From: UBA11403 sp963784615
Lineage (GTDB): Bacteria; Pseudomonadota; Gammaproteobacteria; Legionellales; Legionellaceae
Assembly (NCBI GenBank): GCA_963784615.1
Contig: CAWASG010000001.1
Coordinates: 1,364,001-1,428,000 of the forward strand
Reading direction: 5' to 3'
DNA: 64,000 nucleotides
Shown here in pieces: positions 44,289-52,360 of this stretch. The notes beneath the pieces were generated by a model, which had not been told where the DNA came from, made no database searches, and worked only from the letters and a program-made list of their open reading frames with translations. The translations under genes were made by a program, and so were the position numbers. The stretch's first letter is position 1; each line of letters starts with the position of its first letter.

Positions 44289-46175
44289 TTAGGCAAGTAA
44301 TTTAAGATGCGTTTGCCCTGGTATAACCACGGAAAATGTGGATCCTTTTCCCAATTGGCTTTTTACGGTTATTTTCCCTCCGTAGGCATGGACTATCTCT
44401 TGTGAAATGCTCAGCCCAAGCCCAGTACCCTCGCCCATGGATTTGGTGGTGAAAAAAGGCTCGAAAATTTGCGGTAAATGAATCGGGTCAATTCCTACTC
44501 CGGTATCCGTGATATCAATGCGGATTTTTTTTCCATCAACCCGGGTTGTAATGCTAATCTTTTGATGCGCGAGATCGCCTTCAGGAATCGCCTGAACCGC
44601 ATTCATGATTAAATTCATAAACACTTGATACCATTTGCTCTCATTGGCAACAATCGCGGGGAGATGGGCCGCATACTTCTTTTCAATCGTAGCGCGAAGT
44701 CTGGTTTCATGGGCTAATACCATGAGAACGGTGTCCAGGATCTGATGTAAATCGACAGGCTTTACCTCCTGTTCAGTAAATCGCGATATCCCCTTAAGAT
44801 TGGACACGATGTCTTTAATTCTTTCTGCGCCGTAGATTGATTCAGTTAATAAGTTATTTAATTCAGTATGATCCATCGTTTCAATATTCTGTTGCAAATA
44901 CTCTAAATTGAGTAAAATCCATGAAATTGGATTATTCACATCATGTGCGACACCGGCAGCCAAGAGCCCAAAGCTTCTTAATTTATCATTCAAATGCGCC
45001 TGTAGTCTTAGTTGGATGAGCTCTTTTCCTGCAATATCACGCTCATGAATGAGTGATTTCAGTTCGCCGACCTGGTGTTGACTTAAATGATATAATTGCA
45101 GGTTTTCATAGATAATTAAAAACATTGACCCGATCACACGCGCTAAATCCAAGTCTATTTCAATAAATGGCAATTGATTTTGTTTGTCAATAAAACAAAC
45201 AAATCCAAAAACCTGCGTTTTAGTGATGAGTGGAAGCGCAATGAGATGCTTAATGGGTTTTTTAATGTTTAAAAAGTTAGTACCCTTCTTGGCATTAATA
45301 TTATCGACCATTAGCACATCGTGACTATGCAGTATTGCATTAACCAGTTCATCATTGATAGGAGGATAAATCATTTCCGCATCGGACGAGACATCGTCGC
45401 CAGAGAAAAAGTAATGTTGTAACTTATCTTGGGTTTTGTCCAAAATACCGACTACAGCGTAGTCAGCACCAAACATTTCTCGAGCCCTGGCACAAAATAA
45501 TCGCATAAATTGAGTCACATCGTGCTCCGCAATTAATGCAACAACCAGCGCATTCAAAGCCCCCGAAAGCGTGGATAACGTTCTGATTTCATGTAAGTCA
45601 TTCTCAATATGTTTGAGAATATTCATTAAGCGTACACGGTCCGTGGAAGCATCCGTTGGGCTGGTAACGAGTTGATTCAACCCTTGCTGGGTTTTTTCTA
45701 TATTCGTTAAATAGCTACCAATGCGATGGATAATTTGATTAAACTCTATCTTTTCTGCCGGAAGACTTGAGGGATGGAAAATAATTTGATCCGGTAAATG
45801 GAATTTTTTGATACCTAATGCCTGATTAACAGTAGTCAATATCACTTCGGACGTGATCGGTCTTGGTAAGACATATTGTACGCCGCAGGCCTTGGCTAAT
45901 TCCCTGGTTTCATTAATCACATACAGTGGCGCATAGAAAATGATGGGAATCTTGGAAAATTGAGGCGTTTCATGTAATTTTTTTGCCAAATCATAACCTG
46001 ATATCACCGGATCCATGATGTCGGTCAGGATAAGGTCAGGATGTTTTTTAGGGGTAATTTGTTCGGCCGCATCCACATCCTCCGCTTGCAGAACCGTATG
46101 CTTTCCATGCGTTAAGACCGTCATTAATAATTCTCGATTAACAATACTCTTGTCGATAATCAATATCGTTGCCAT
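44289..46175 (-). CDS. Cytosolic histidine kinase with N-terminal pseudo-receiver and GAF domain
   Basis: A 628-residue protein: receiver-like domain (1-125), helical linker, GAF domain (about 205-370), HisKA with GVAHDVNNPISWILLNLE (His near 411) and HATPase (N-box MNLIMNAVQAI, DTGVGIDP, GLGLSISQ, GSTFSVVIP). No membrane segment. The receiver keeps Asp in LILTDIMDP, but the acidic pair is DK, the Thr/Ser is missing (IIFYAP) and Lys is Arg (VLPRPI), so it is probably not a normal phospho-switch. The last nine residues GQTHLKLLA and the stop are encoded by the ISAs1 end; the native gene is readable to 44321. Confidence 0.9.
   Translation of the reverse strand: MATILIIDKSIVNRELLMTVLTHGKHTVLQAEDVDAAEQITPKKHPDLILTDIMDPVISGYDLAKKLHETPQFSKIPIIFYAPLYVINETRELAKACGVQYVLPRPITSEVILTTVNQALGIKKFHLPDQIIFHPSSLPAEKIEFNQIIHRIGSYLTNIEKTQQGLNQLVTSPTDASTDRVRLMNILKHIENDLHEIRTLSTLSGALNALVVALIAEHDVTQFMRLFCARAREMFGADYAVVGILDKTQDKLQHYFFSGDDVSSDAEMIYPPINDELVNAILHSHDVLMVDNINAKKGTNFLNIKKPIKHLIALPLITKTQVFGFVCFIDKQNQLPFIEIDLDLARVIGSMFLIIYENLQLYHLSQHQVGELKSLIHERDIAGKELIQLRLQAHLNDKLRSFGLLAAGVAHDVNNPISWILLNLEYLQQNIETMDHTELNNLLTESIYGAERIKDIVSNLKGISRFTEQEVKPVDLHQILDTVLMVLAHETRLRATIEKKYAAHLPAIVANESKWYQVFMNLIMNAVQAIPEGDLAHQKISITTRVDGKKIRIDITDTGVGIDPIHLPQIFEPFFTTKSMGEGTGLGLSISQEIVHAYGGKITVKSQLGKGSTFSVVIPGQTHLKLLA
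44302..44320. repeat. Probable right inverted repeat of the ISAs1 element
   Basis: TTAAGATGCGTTTGCCCTG immediately follows the rejoined transposase stop. Its complement CAGGGCAAACGCATCTTAA has the CAGGGC start I expect for ISAs1 ends. The left partner was not found between 39915 and 40081. Confidence 0.6.
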
Positions 46176-46295
46176 GTCATCCTGACCTTAAGCACGGGGT
46201 GTATCTGTTAAGTGTAGAGCAAGCTCCAATATTGCGCAATTTTATAAGTTTAAGCTATAGTTAATCTAGGGTGTGTCACTGTGAGCGCCCTCAGC

Positions 46296-46459
46296 CCGTT
46301 GGGGCAAACATCGGGAAATGAACTTTGCTGGCTCTCTTCAACTGTTCCACTCCCTAACGGTCGTGAGTGGAACAGTTGTGAGTGGTGCATATTTTATGCA
46401 AATTGTGAAGTTCATTGGGGGCTCCCCAGTACCTTCGGTACAAACAGCAACAACGTAAC
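46296..46459. repeat. Composite palindromic repeat (TCCCTAACGGTCGT type)
   Basis: CATCGGGAAATGAACTTTGC, then CCACTCCCTAACGGTCGTGA, then GTGAAGTTCATT and AGTACCTTCGGTACAAACAG. It is related to family 1 outer modules. Related copies are at 49815 and 51632. It lies between the divergent kinase and cyclase genes; no other feature was seen in this 312-bp gap. Confidence 0.75.
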
Positions 46460-46487
46460 CCGATAGATTTTGTACATCAGGACAGCC

Positions 46488-48158
46488 ATGATGAAATTTT
46501 TGGATAAATTGTTGTTTAATCAGACCAAGCTGAATGAAGCTGGGGTTGATGTTCGCCATAAAGTCATCTTTGTGAATCATGTCTTTCTGTTCGCATCGAT
46601 TATTGCGTTTATTATGGGGTTTATTCGTTGGTATAACAATGACCTGCTCATGGGGGGAATTGATTTTGGGTTTAGCGGCATCAGCATGATTATGCTGTAC
46701 TACCTTCGTAACCATAATGAAAAAATAGAACTCGTTAGCTCACTTGCCTTGATAGTATCGTTTATCTTCATTTGTTCGATGTACCTATTGGCAACGTCCA
46801 CTCCCGTTCGCTTGTCGGTGTTTTTTTTGTTAACAGCGGCTGCATTTTTTTTAAAAGGACGAAAACAGGGATTTTTATGGGGCATGTTGATTCTATTATT
46901 TATTATACTTGAGCATTTAATACCTTATTTTGATACTAAATATTCGCATTTAGACATATTGATCACGAGCTTCTATTTAATCACCCTGCTGTTCATTTTT
47001 AATAATTATGAACTCATCAAAGCAGAGCAAAGTGAAGCTTTAAAACGATTAAATGCACATCTGGAGGAGGCCGTCGAAAAACGCACGAAGGAATTGCAGG
47101 CTTCTAATGAGTCTTTAATTGCAAGTAATGAACAAAAGGCCGATGCATTACGTCATTTGAATCTGATTGAGCAGGAAGAATCGAGTATCAATCGATTAAA
47201 TCTCATGCTGCAAATCTGCGAAACACCAGAGGAAACTTATCCAAGAATAGAGGTCATTGCTCAAGAGATATTTTCAGAGGTCAGCGGCGGTTTATCTATT
47301 TACAATCACTCAACCCAGAATATCGAAACCGTCATTGAATGGGGTGATCACAAAATATTAAAACCATCATTTGTCCCGCAAGATTGTTTTGGCATACGCT
47401 CGGGAAGTGTCAATCTGGTGAACAATCCCAAAAAAGCGATCCTTTGTCCTCACTACCTGTCGCCACCTCAAGGCGGGTATATGGGAATCCCCATGTTTGT
47501 TCGAAACGAACTCATTGGAATCATTCATTTATTTGCTGCAAAAGAACAAACCATCACGAAACATGTTCAGGAGCTTGCCATTACGTTCGCCAATATTGTA
47601 AAAATTGCACTGCTTAATATCAATTTGCGTCAATCATTGCAAGAACTGTCTCTGCGAGATCCATTAACCGGGTTATATAATCGTCGCTATATCACCGAGT
47701 ATTTACCACGTGAACTGGCTCGGATTGAACGCTCGCAAACCAGTTTTATTATTGCAATGATTGACATCGATGACTTTAAAAAATTTAATGATCTATGGGG
47801 ACACGAAGCGGGTGATGAGGTATTAAAAATGATCGGTCACCTACTCAATCAATATTTCCGCGCGAGTGATATGGCCAGCCGCTTCGGTGGTGAAGAGTTT
47901 TTAGTGAGTATGGCAGATGCCGATGTCACTCAGTGTATACATCGTCTGGAACAATTATGTGAGCTCATCAAAAATAAAACCGTTATTTTTCAAGGTCATC
48001 ATTTACCTAAAGTGACTTTATCTATCGGTGTGGCGTTAGCACCTCAAGATGGTACATCAATCGATGAGCTGATAAATGCCGCTGATCATGCCCTGTATAT
48101 TGCTAAACAGTCCGGCAAAGATAGAGTCGAAATATTTCAACCCAAAGCAACAGCGTAA
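46488..48158 (+). CDS. Membrane-bound GAF-GGDEF diguanylate cyclase
   Basis: A 556-residue protein with about six membrane segments in the first 185 residues, a coiled coil (AEQSEALKRLNAHLEEAVEK), a GAF domain (about 230-380) and a GGDEF domain (about 390-550). The active site is RFGGEEF near 467, preceded at the right distance by an RxxD inhibitory I-site (RASD), so it should be an active cyclase with product inhibition. The ATG at 46488 has AGGA 5 nt upstream. It is divergent from the kinase gene and counters the EAL protein at 35604. Confidence 0.93.
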   Translation: MMKFLDKLLFNQTKLNEAGVDVRHKVIFVNHVFLFASIIAFIMGFIRWYNNDLLMGGIDFGFSGISMIMLYYLRNHNEKIELVSSLALIVSFIFICSMYLLATSTPVRLSVFFLLTAAAFFLKGRKQGFLWGMLILLFIILEHLIPYFDTKYSHLDILITSFYLITLLFIFNNYELIKAEQSEALKRLNAHLEEAVEKRTKELQASNESLIASNEQKADALRHLNLIEQEESSINRLNLMLQICETPEETYPRIEVIAQEIFSEVSGGLSIYNHSTQNIETVIEWGDHKILKPSFVPQDCFGIRSGSVNLVNNPKKAILCPHYLSPPQGGYMGIPMFVRNELIGIIHLFAAKEQTITKHVQELAITFANIVKIALLNINLRQSLQELSLRDPLTGLYNRRYITEYLPRELARIERSQTSFIIAMIDIDDFKKFNDLWGHEAGDEVLKMIGHLLNQYFRASDMASRFGGEEFLVSMADADVTQCIHRLEQLCELIKNKTVIFQGHHLPKVTLSIGVALAPQDGTSIDELINAADHALYIAKQSGKDRVEIFQPKATA

Positions 48159-48189
48159 AATAACCATTCACTATATCATGACGTTTGGG

Positions 48190-48243
48190 ATGTGCCGTAG
48201 CCAAGGATCTATCATTCAACGCCAGGGTCCTTGGTTACGGCAC
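48190..48243. terminator. Hairpin with arms shared with 20664
   Basis: GATGTGCCGTAGCCAAGGAT, a loop, then ATCC-like TCCTTGGTTACGGCACAC. It is just after the cyclase stop and may end its transcript. The shared arms mark it as a dispersed element. Confidence 0.5.
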
Positions 48244-48438
48244 ACTGCCATTAAATTAAAGAAAAAATGATTGATGTACGCGTAGCAACTGTCTTGCAGG
48301 ATTCCTGGACGTAGGTTGGGTTGAGCGTTAGCGAAGCCCAACAAGTATGAGCACAACTCTACATCTGCTTAACCGGCCTGTTGGGCTTCGCTCTCGCTCA
48401 ACCCAACCTACGTCCGATTATTTCCCTTAACTTAATGG
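48244..48438. repeat. Palindromic repeat family 2, long copy
   Basis: Outer arms GCCATTAAATTAAAG and CTTAACTTAATGGC, inner arms GACGTAGGTTGGGTTGAGCG and complement. It fills the gap between the cyclase and the convergent secreted-protein gene. Confidence 0.8.
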
Positions 48439-48450
48439 CACAAGACATCT

Positions 48451-49074
48451 CTAGCTCGTTAATTTCATTAATCCCTGTGCCATCATAAATTGACGAGCAC
48501 GAACACCATAATAAGCAGAAACCCCTGGAACCCCTGCGGTAGCCAGCTCTCCCCCACTAGGGTTAAATGTCGGCTGTACGCCTAACAAACTATTCCCCCA
48601 ATGTGTGGCATCAGCTGCAGTGATGGCTGTACTGCGGCCAACGGGAATGAGAACCATTTGTGAATATAGCGTGGTTGGAACTGTAAATGAAACGGCGCCG
48701 GTTGCAGGAATTGCCGTGGTTGCGCCATAAATGGCAACGCCCAGTTGCGGTTGTGGAAGAGGTGTAATCGTGACGGACGCGATAGTGCTGCAAATGTTAG
48801 ACGTGTGCGTATTCGCCGTTGCCCATGGAATGAGAACAACGCCGTTATAGGCAACATTGTTAGTCGTACTGCATATCCCCGTCGTGTCATAGACTTGTAT
48901 CTTGATGGGCGAAGCTGTGTATCCAATGCCAGTCGCGGACTCCAGATTGGCTAACCCATTGAACACAACCAGCGTCCCACTGACAGCCGGTATGGCGAAA
49001 GCGGTAGTGCTGTTGAAAAGAGCGACTAATGCTATAGGCGCTGAGTGTCGAATCAATGATGCTAATTTACTCAT
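48451..49074 (-). CDS. Hypothetical secreted Ala/Thr-rich protein
   Basis: A 207-residue protein from the ATG at 49074. Signal peptide MSKLASLIRHSAPIALVALF ends near STTAFA. The mature part is rich in Ala, Thr, Val and Gly with short beta-strand patterns, two cysteines (GICSTT and NICSTI) that could form a disulphide, and a C-terminal YGVRARQFMMAQGLMKLTS. I do not recognise a family; it looks like an extracellular or surface beta-protein. An upstream ATG at 49113 would place 13 residues before the signal. Confidence 0.65.
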   Translation of the reverse strand: MSKLASLIRHSAPIALVALFNSTTAFAIPAVSGTLVVFNGLANLESATGIGYTASPIKIQVYDTTGICSTTNNVAYNGVVLIPWATANTHTSNICSTIASVTITPLPQPQLGVAIYGATTAIPATGAVSFTVPTTLYSQMVLIPVGRSTAITAADATHWGNSLLGVQPTFNPSGGELATAGVPGVSAYYGVRARQFMMAQGLMKLTS

Positions 49075-49231
49075 AGTATATCTCTGTTGTAACGCGTTAA
49101 TCATGACAATCATTTTTGCAATAAATTTCGCGTCATGTCAATTCGCTTTCACATTTCATAATTACGCGCTGTTTCATTTTCCAAAAATACAATAAACTGT
49201 AGTCTAATCTGTTATACAACAACGAAATATC

Positions 49232-49816
49232 ATGAAAAAAATCATTTTAGCCACCGGCAATGCTGGAAAAATCGCCGAGCTTCGGGCGTTATTGTCCCCC
49301 ATCGAATGTGTGCCGCAAGGCATGCTTGGCATTGATGATGCAGAAGAAACCGGGCTCAGTTTTATTGAAAATGCCCTCATCAAAGCACGACATGCCAGCC
49401 GTCTGAGTGGCGAGCCCGCACTGGCTGATGACTCTGGATTAGTGGTTCCTGCATTGAATGGTCAGCCAGGCATATACTCTGCGCGCTTTGCGGGAGTTAA
49501 TGCATCAGATGCGGAGAATATAGAGCACTTGCTGGGGAAACTTCGAGACGCGCAAACTGCAGATCGACATGCTTTTTTCTACTGTGCAATTACTTTGGTC
49601 ACGCACGCCGACGATCCCACGCCTATCATTGCAACGGGAACGCTGCATGGCGCCATCACTGCAGCGCGCGCCGGCGATAAGGGCTTTGGCTATGATCCCA
49701 TTTTTTATCTGCCCAGCCATCAATGTACCCTTGCCGAGCTTTCATCAGCTGAAAAAAACACCATCAGCCATCGAGCCCGTGCGTTAAAACAATTTCTTGC
49801 ATCGGGGGGCTTTTAA
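49232..49816 (+). CDS. rdgB: dITP/XTP pyrophosphatase (RdgB/HAM1 family)
   Basis: This enzyme hydrolyses dITP, ITP and XTP to prevent incorporation of deaminated purines. It begins MKKIILATGNAGKIAELRAL, with ENALIKARHASRLSGEPALA, DDSGLVVPALNGQPGIYSAR and GFGYDPIFYLP, all canonical. It has 194 residues. It stands alone between a secreted protein and a repeat. Confidence 0.95.
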   Translation: MKKIILATGNAGKIAELRALLSPIECVPQGMLGIDDAEETGLSFIENALIKARHASRLSGEPALADDSGLVVPALNGQPGIYSARFAGVNASDAENIEHLLGKLRDAQTADRHAFFYCAITLVTHADDPTPIIATGTLHGAITAARAGDKGFGYDPIFYLPSHQCTLAELSSAEKNTISHRARALKQFLASGGF

Positions 49817-49908
49817 TGAACCTCACAATTTATATAAAATTTCCACTCCCTAACGGTCGTGGAGCAGTTCATTTTCCGATGTTTGCACCGAAGGTACTAG
49901 GACACTCA
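49815..49908. repeat. Composite palindromic repeat supplying the upstream region of the TPR gene
   Basis: AATGAACCTCACAATTTATA, CCACTCCCTAACGGTCGTGG and TTTGCACCGAAGGTACTAGG. The AGGA used as ribosome-binding site of the next gene lies at its right edge. Confidence 0.7.
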
Positions 49909-49910
49909 CA

Positions 49911-51608
49911 ATGACAACAAATATCAGCGCGATATTGACTCAAGCTCAAACGCTTCATCAGACAAATAAACTCTATGAAGCAATGGAAGAATATAAGGCT
50001 GTCCTTGCATCGACACCTCACCATGTCGATGCACTGCGAGGTCTGGCGCTCTGCCACGCCCAGCTAAAACAAATGGATAAAGCCATTCACTATTTTCTTT
50101 TAGCTCTTGAATACCATGCAACAGATGAGACCCTGCACAACAATCTTGGCAACGCTTACAAAGCGATTGGACAATTCGAAAAAGCGATCGGCTCCTATCA
50201 AGAAGCCATACGAATCAATCCCAACTATGCACAAGCCCATCACAATATTGCCACATTATTTGCGCTGAAAGATCAATATCGTGAAGCCTTGGAACATTAT
50301 CGCATCACCGTCAATTTGGAACCCGATTTTGTGAAAGCGCATTACAATCTGGGATTACTCCTACTCAAGCATCAGGAATTAGAAGCCGCGGCTATCCAAT
50401 TCAAAAACGTTCTCACGCTTCACCCAGGACATATGGATGCTCATTTTTATTCTGGGGTTTTGAATCTGGAAGCCAACCGGTTGGACGACGCCGCGCATGA
50501 TTTCCAATGCGTGCTCGACGTTGATAGTGAACATGTGAACACCTTGGTTAACCTTGGCGTTATTGAAATCAAGCGTGACCATGGGCAACTTGCTATAGAC
50601 TATTTCACGAAAGCACTGGGATTTGATGAAGACAATATTGAAGCCCGAAACAATATTGCTGCAACGTTTATCCACCATGATCGATATGAAAATGCGTTAA
50701 TGCATTACGATGTATTATTAAAAAAATCGCCCGACAATATTGAGTATCTTTATAATTCCGGCGTAGCCCAAATGGCATTGGGGCATCTTGAAGAAGCGCG
50801 ATTGCATTTTGAACACATATTAAATCGTCAAAAAAGCCATTTTGCCGCTCTGAACAATCTTGCCGCCGTTCACTCCCGATTAGGGCATCGAGAACAAGCG
50901 ATTGTATTTTTGCGTCGCGCGCTTGCAGTTAAGCCTGACGATTCCGCCAGTCAATTTATGTTGAATGCCATGACGGGCGAAACCCTTCAACCGCAGGCAT
51001 GCCCTGACTATATCACGCATTTATTTGATAATTATGCAGTCTCTTACGAAAAACACATGCAAGACGCCTTGCGCTATGCCCTACCCCATCACATTGCACG
51101 TATTCTTCATCAATTCACTGGACTGCAAAAGCGATCCCATGCGCTTGATTTAGGATGTGGCACGGGATTAATGGGCAGTGTTATGAGCGAAATCAGTGAG
51201 GATTTAACCGGGGTCGATCTCTCTGCGAAAATGTTGGCTTTAGCTGCCGAGAAGGCGATCTACGATCGCCTGGTTGAATCCGAAATTTTGGCTTTTCTGC
51301 AAGAAACGGCAGAAACTTATTCTCTCATCATTGCCGCAGACGTTATTCCCTACTTTGGTGAGTTAGACACGTTATTTCATCTTCTCAAAAAAAGATTAGC
51401 CACTCATGGGCTCTTTATTTTTTCAACAGAAATCAGTGATGACCAACCCTGGAAACTGCAAAGCAGTGCCCGTTTTTGTCATTCCGCAACCTATATACAA
51501 ACACTTTGCAAGGAATATGATTTGCAACTCATTCATCAAGAAACATGCATCGCGAGAACACAAGACGAACACCCGCTTAACGTGAATATTTATGTCCTTT
51601 CAAATTGA
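49911..51608 (+). CDS. TPR protein fused to a class I SAM methyltransferase
   Basis: A 565-residue protein. About ten tetratricopeptide repeats (residues about 8-350; for example LHNNLGNAYKAIGQFEKAIG and AHYNLGLLLLKHQELEAAAI) are followed by a class I methyltransferase (about 360-560) with motif I HALDLGCGTGLMGSVMSEIS near 410. The TPR part probably recruits a protein target. Similar TPR-methyltransferase fusions occur in Legionella and other bacteria; the substrate is unknown. AGGA is 8 nt before the ATG and lies in the preceding repeat. Confidence 0.88.
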   Translation: MTTNISAILTQAQTLHQTNKLYEAMEEYKAVLASTPHHVDALRGLALCHAQLKQMDKAIHYFLLALEYHATDETLHNNLGNAYKAIGQFEKAIGSYQEAIRINPNYAQAHHNIATLFALKDQYREALEHYRITVNLEPDFVKAHYNLGLLLLKHQELEAAAIQFKNVLTLHPGHMDAHFYSGVLNLEANRLDDAAHDFQCVLDVDSEHVNTLVNLGVIEIKRDHGQLAIDYFTKALGFDEDNIEARNNIAATFIHHDRYENALMHYDVLLKKSPDNIEYLYNSGVAQMALGHLEEARLHFEHILNRQKSHFAALNNLAAVHSRLGHREQAIVFLRRALAVKPDDSASQFMLNAMTGETLQPQACPDYITHLFDNYAVSYEKHMQDALRYALPHHIARILHQFTGLQKRSHALDLGCGTGLMGSVMSEISEDLTGVDLSAKMLALAAEKAIYDRLVESEILAFLQETAETYSLIIAADVIPYFGELDTLFHLLKKRLATHGLFIFSTEISDDQPWKLQSSARFCHSATYIQTLCKEYDLQLIHQETCIARTQDEHPLNVNIYVLSN

Positions 51609-51631
51609 CGGAATGTCGTCGCTGCGAGTGC

Positions 51632-51862
51632 CCTAGCTCCGTTGGTACAAACATCGGGAAATGAACTATTTTGCTCTCTTCAACTGCTCCACTCCCTAAC
51701 GGTCGTGGCTCGGATTCCAAGCTGCAACCGACAGCAAGTGGAACACGGAATCCGAGCCACGACCGTTAGGGAGTGGAGCAGTTGTGAGTGGAGCAGCCGA
51801 TTTTGTTGGGCTTCGCTCTCGCTCAACCCAACCTACTCCGATTAATTCCCTTAAATTAATGG
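51632..51862. repeat. Composite repeats: TCCCTAACGGTCGT type followed by half of family 2
   Basis: CATCGGGAAATGAACTATTT, then two copies of the TCCCTAACGGTCGTGG motif in opposite orientation enclosing GGCTCGGATTCC...GGAATCCGAGCC, then GTTGGGCTTCGCTCTCGCTC and CCTACTCCGATTAATTCCCT. No gene was seen between 51609 and 52030. Confidence 0.75.
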
Positions 51863-51892
51863 TTGCGCAACAACGACCTGGTAAATTTTATT

Positions 51893-51937
51893 TTGACAAA
51901 GCGGCATGCGTCTTTTTGCATGCCGCTTTGTCAAAAC
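51893..51937. repeat. Family 4 hairpin repeat (reverse orientation)
   Basis: TTGACAAAGCGGCATGC, loop GTCTTTTT, then GCATGCCGCTTTGTCAA: a perfect 17-bp stem. It is upstream of rpsT. Confidence 0.75.
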
Positions 51938-52030
51938 TCAAAATTATGATTGACTTTTTTCTTTAAATTCTGCATGATTGCGCTTTAATATCATTTTATA
52001 GATAGAATTAGATTTATTTGGAGAAAATCA

Positions 52031-52297
52031 GTGGCAAATATTAAGTCTGCAATCAAACGCGCCCGCCAAAACATTAAACGTCGTGAACATAACGCAAGTG
52101 CACGCTCAATGTTCCGTACTTTCATTAAAAACGTTCTTAAAGCCGTCAAAGCCGGCGACATAGAAGCCGCAAAAGCCGCTTATTCAAAAGCTCAACCTAT
52201 CGTTGACAAAGCAGCTGGTAAAGGCTTGTTACACAAAAATAAAGCTGCGCGCATAAAGAGCCGTTTATCCGCTCGCGTCAAGGCCATGGCAGCTTAA
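52031..52297 (+). CDS. rpsT: 30S ribosomal protein S20
   Basis: An 88-residue basic protein beginning with GTG: (M)ANIKSAIKRARQNIKRREHN. Ends HKNKAARIKSRLSARVKAMA. TTGGAGAAAA precedes the GTG, so a non-ATG start is supported; E. coli rpsT also uses a weak start (UUG) linked to autoregulation. It is followed by an intrinsic terminator. Confidence 0.97.
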   Translation: MANIKSAIKRARQNIKRREHNASARSMFRTFIKNVLKAVKAGDIEAAKAAYSKAQPIVDKAAGKGLLHKNKAARIKSRLSARVKAMAA

Positions 52298-52328
52298 CAC
52301 CGCGTTTCCATCGCTCTAGTACAGATAC

Positions 52329-52360
52329 GCCCGAACCGGTTCGCCGGTTCGGTTTTTTTT
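52329..52360 (+). terminator. Intrinsic terminator of rpsT
   Basis: CCGAACCGG, loop TTCG, CCGGTTCGG, followed by TTTTTTTT. It overlaps the end of the convergent gene at 52360. Confidence 0.9.

Larger units (their letters stand above)
40082..44305 (+). pseudogene. ISAs1-family transposase interrupted by a 3.1-kb transposon
   Basis: The first part (40082-41142) encodes 353 residues of an ISAs1-family transposase: MNKGLIEHFEMLTDPRVDRT, VVAIDGKTLRRSHNRRDG, IVTIDAMGCQTAITEKII, DYILALKGNQGN and HWGIENQLHWTLDM. At 41143 another transposon begins, and the frame reads 14 foreign codons before stopping at 41188. The missing end resumes at 44233 and joins in frame as KAS-MKRKRFMAALEDDFRE-TIIRQVI, stop at 44303-44305, giving 377 residues as expected for the family. 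The IS is therefore intact apart from this insertion, except that I could not find its left inverted repeat. Confidence 0.92.

Noticed and set aside
44234..44305. Stand-alone small gene of 23 codons starting ATGAAGCGT
   Set aside because: It is the displaced last part of the ISAs1 transposase, not an independent gene.
51642..51845. 67-residue frame after the TPR-methyltransferase gene
   Set aside because: It lies wholly inside composite repeats and has no coding character.
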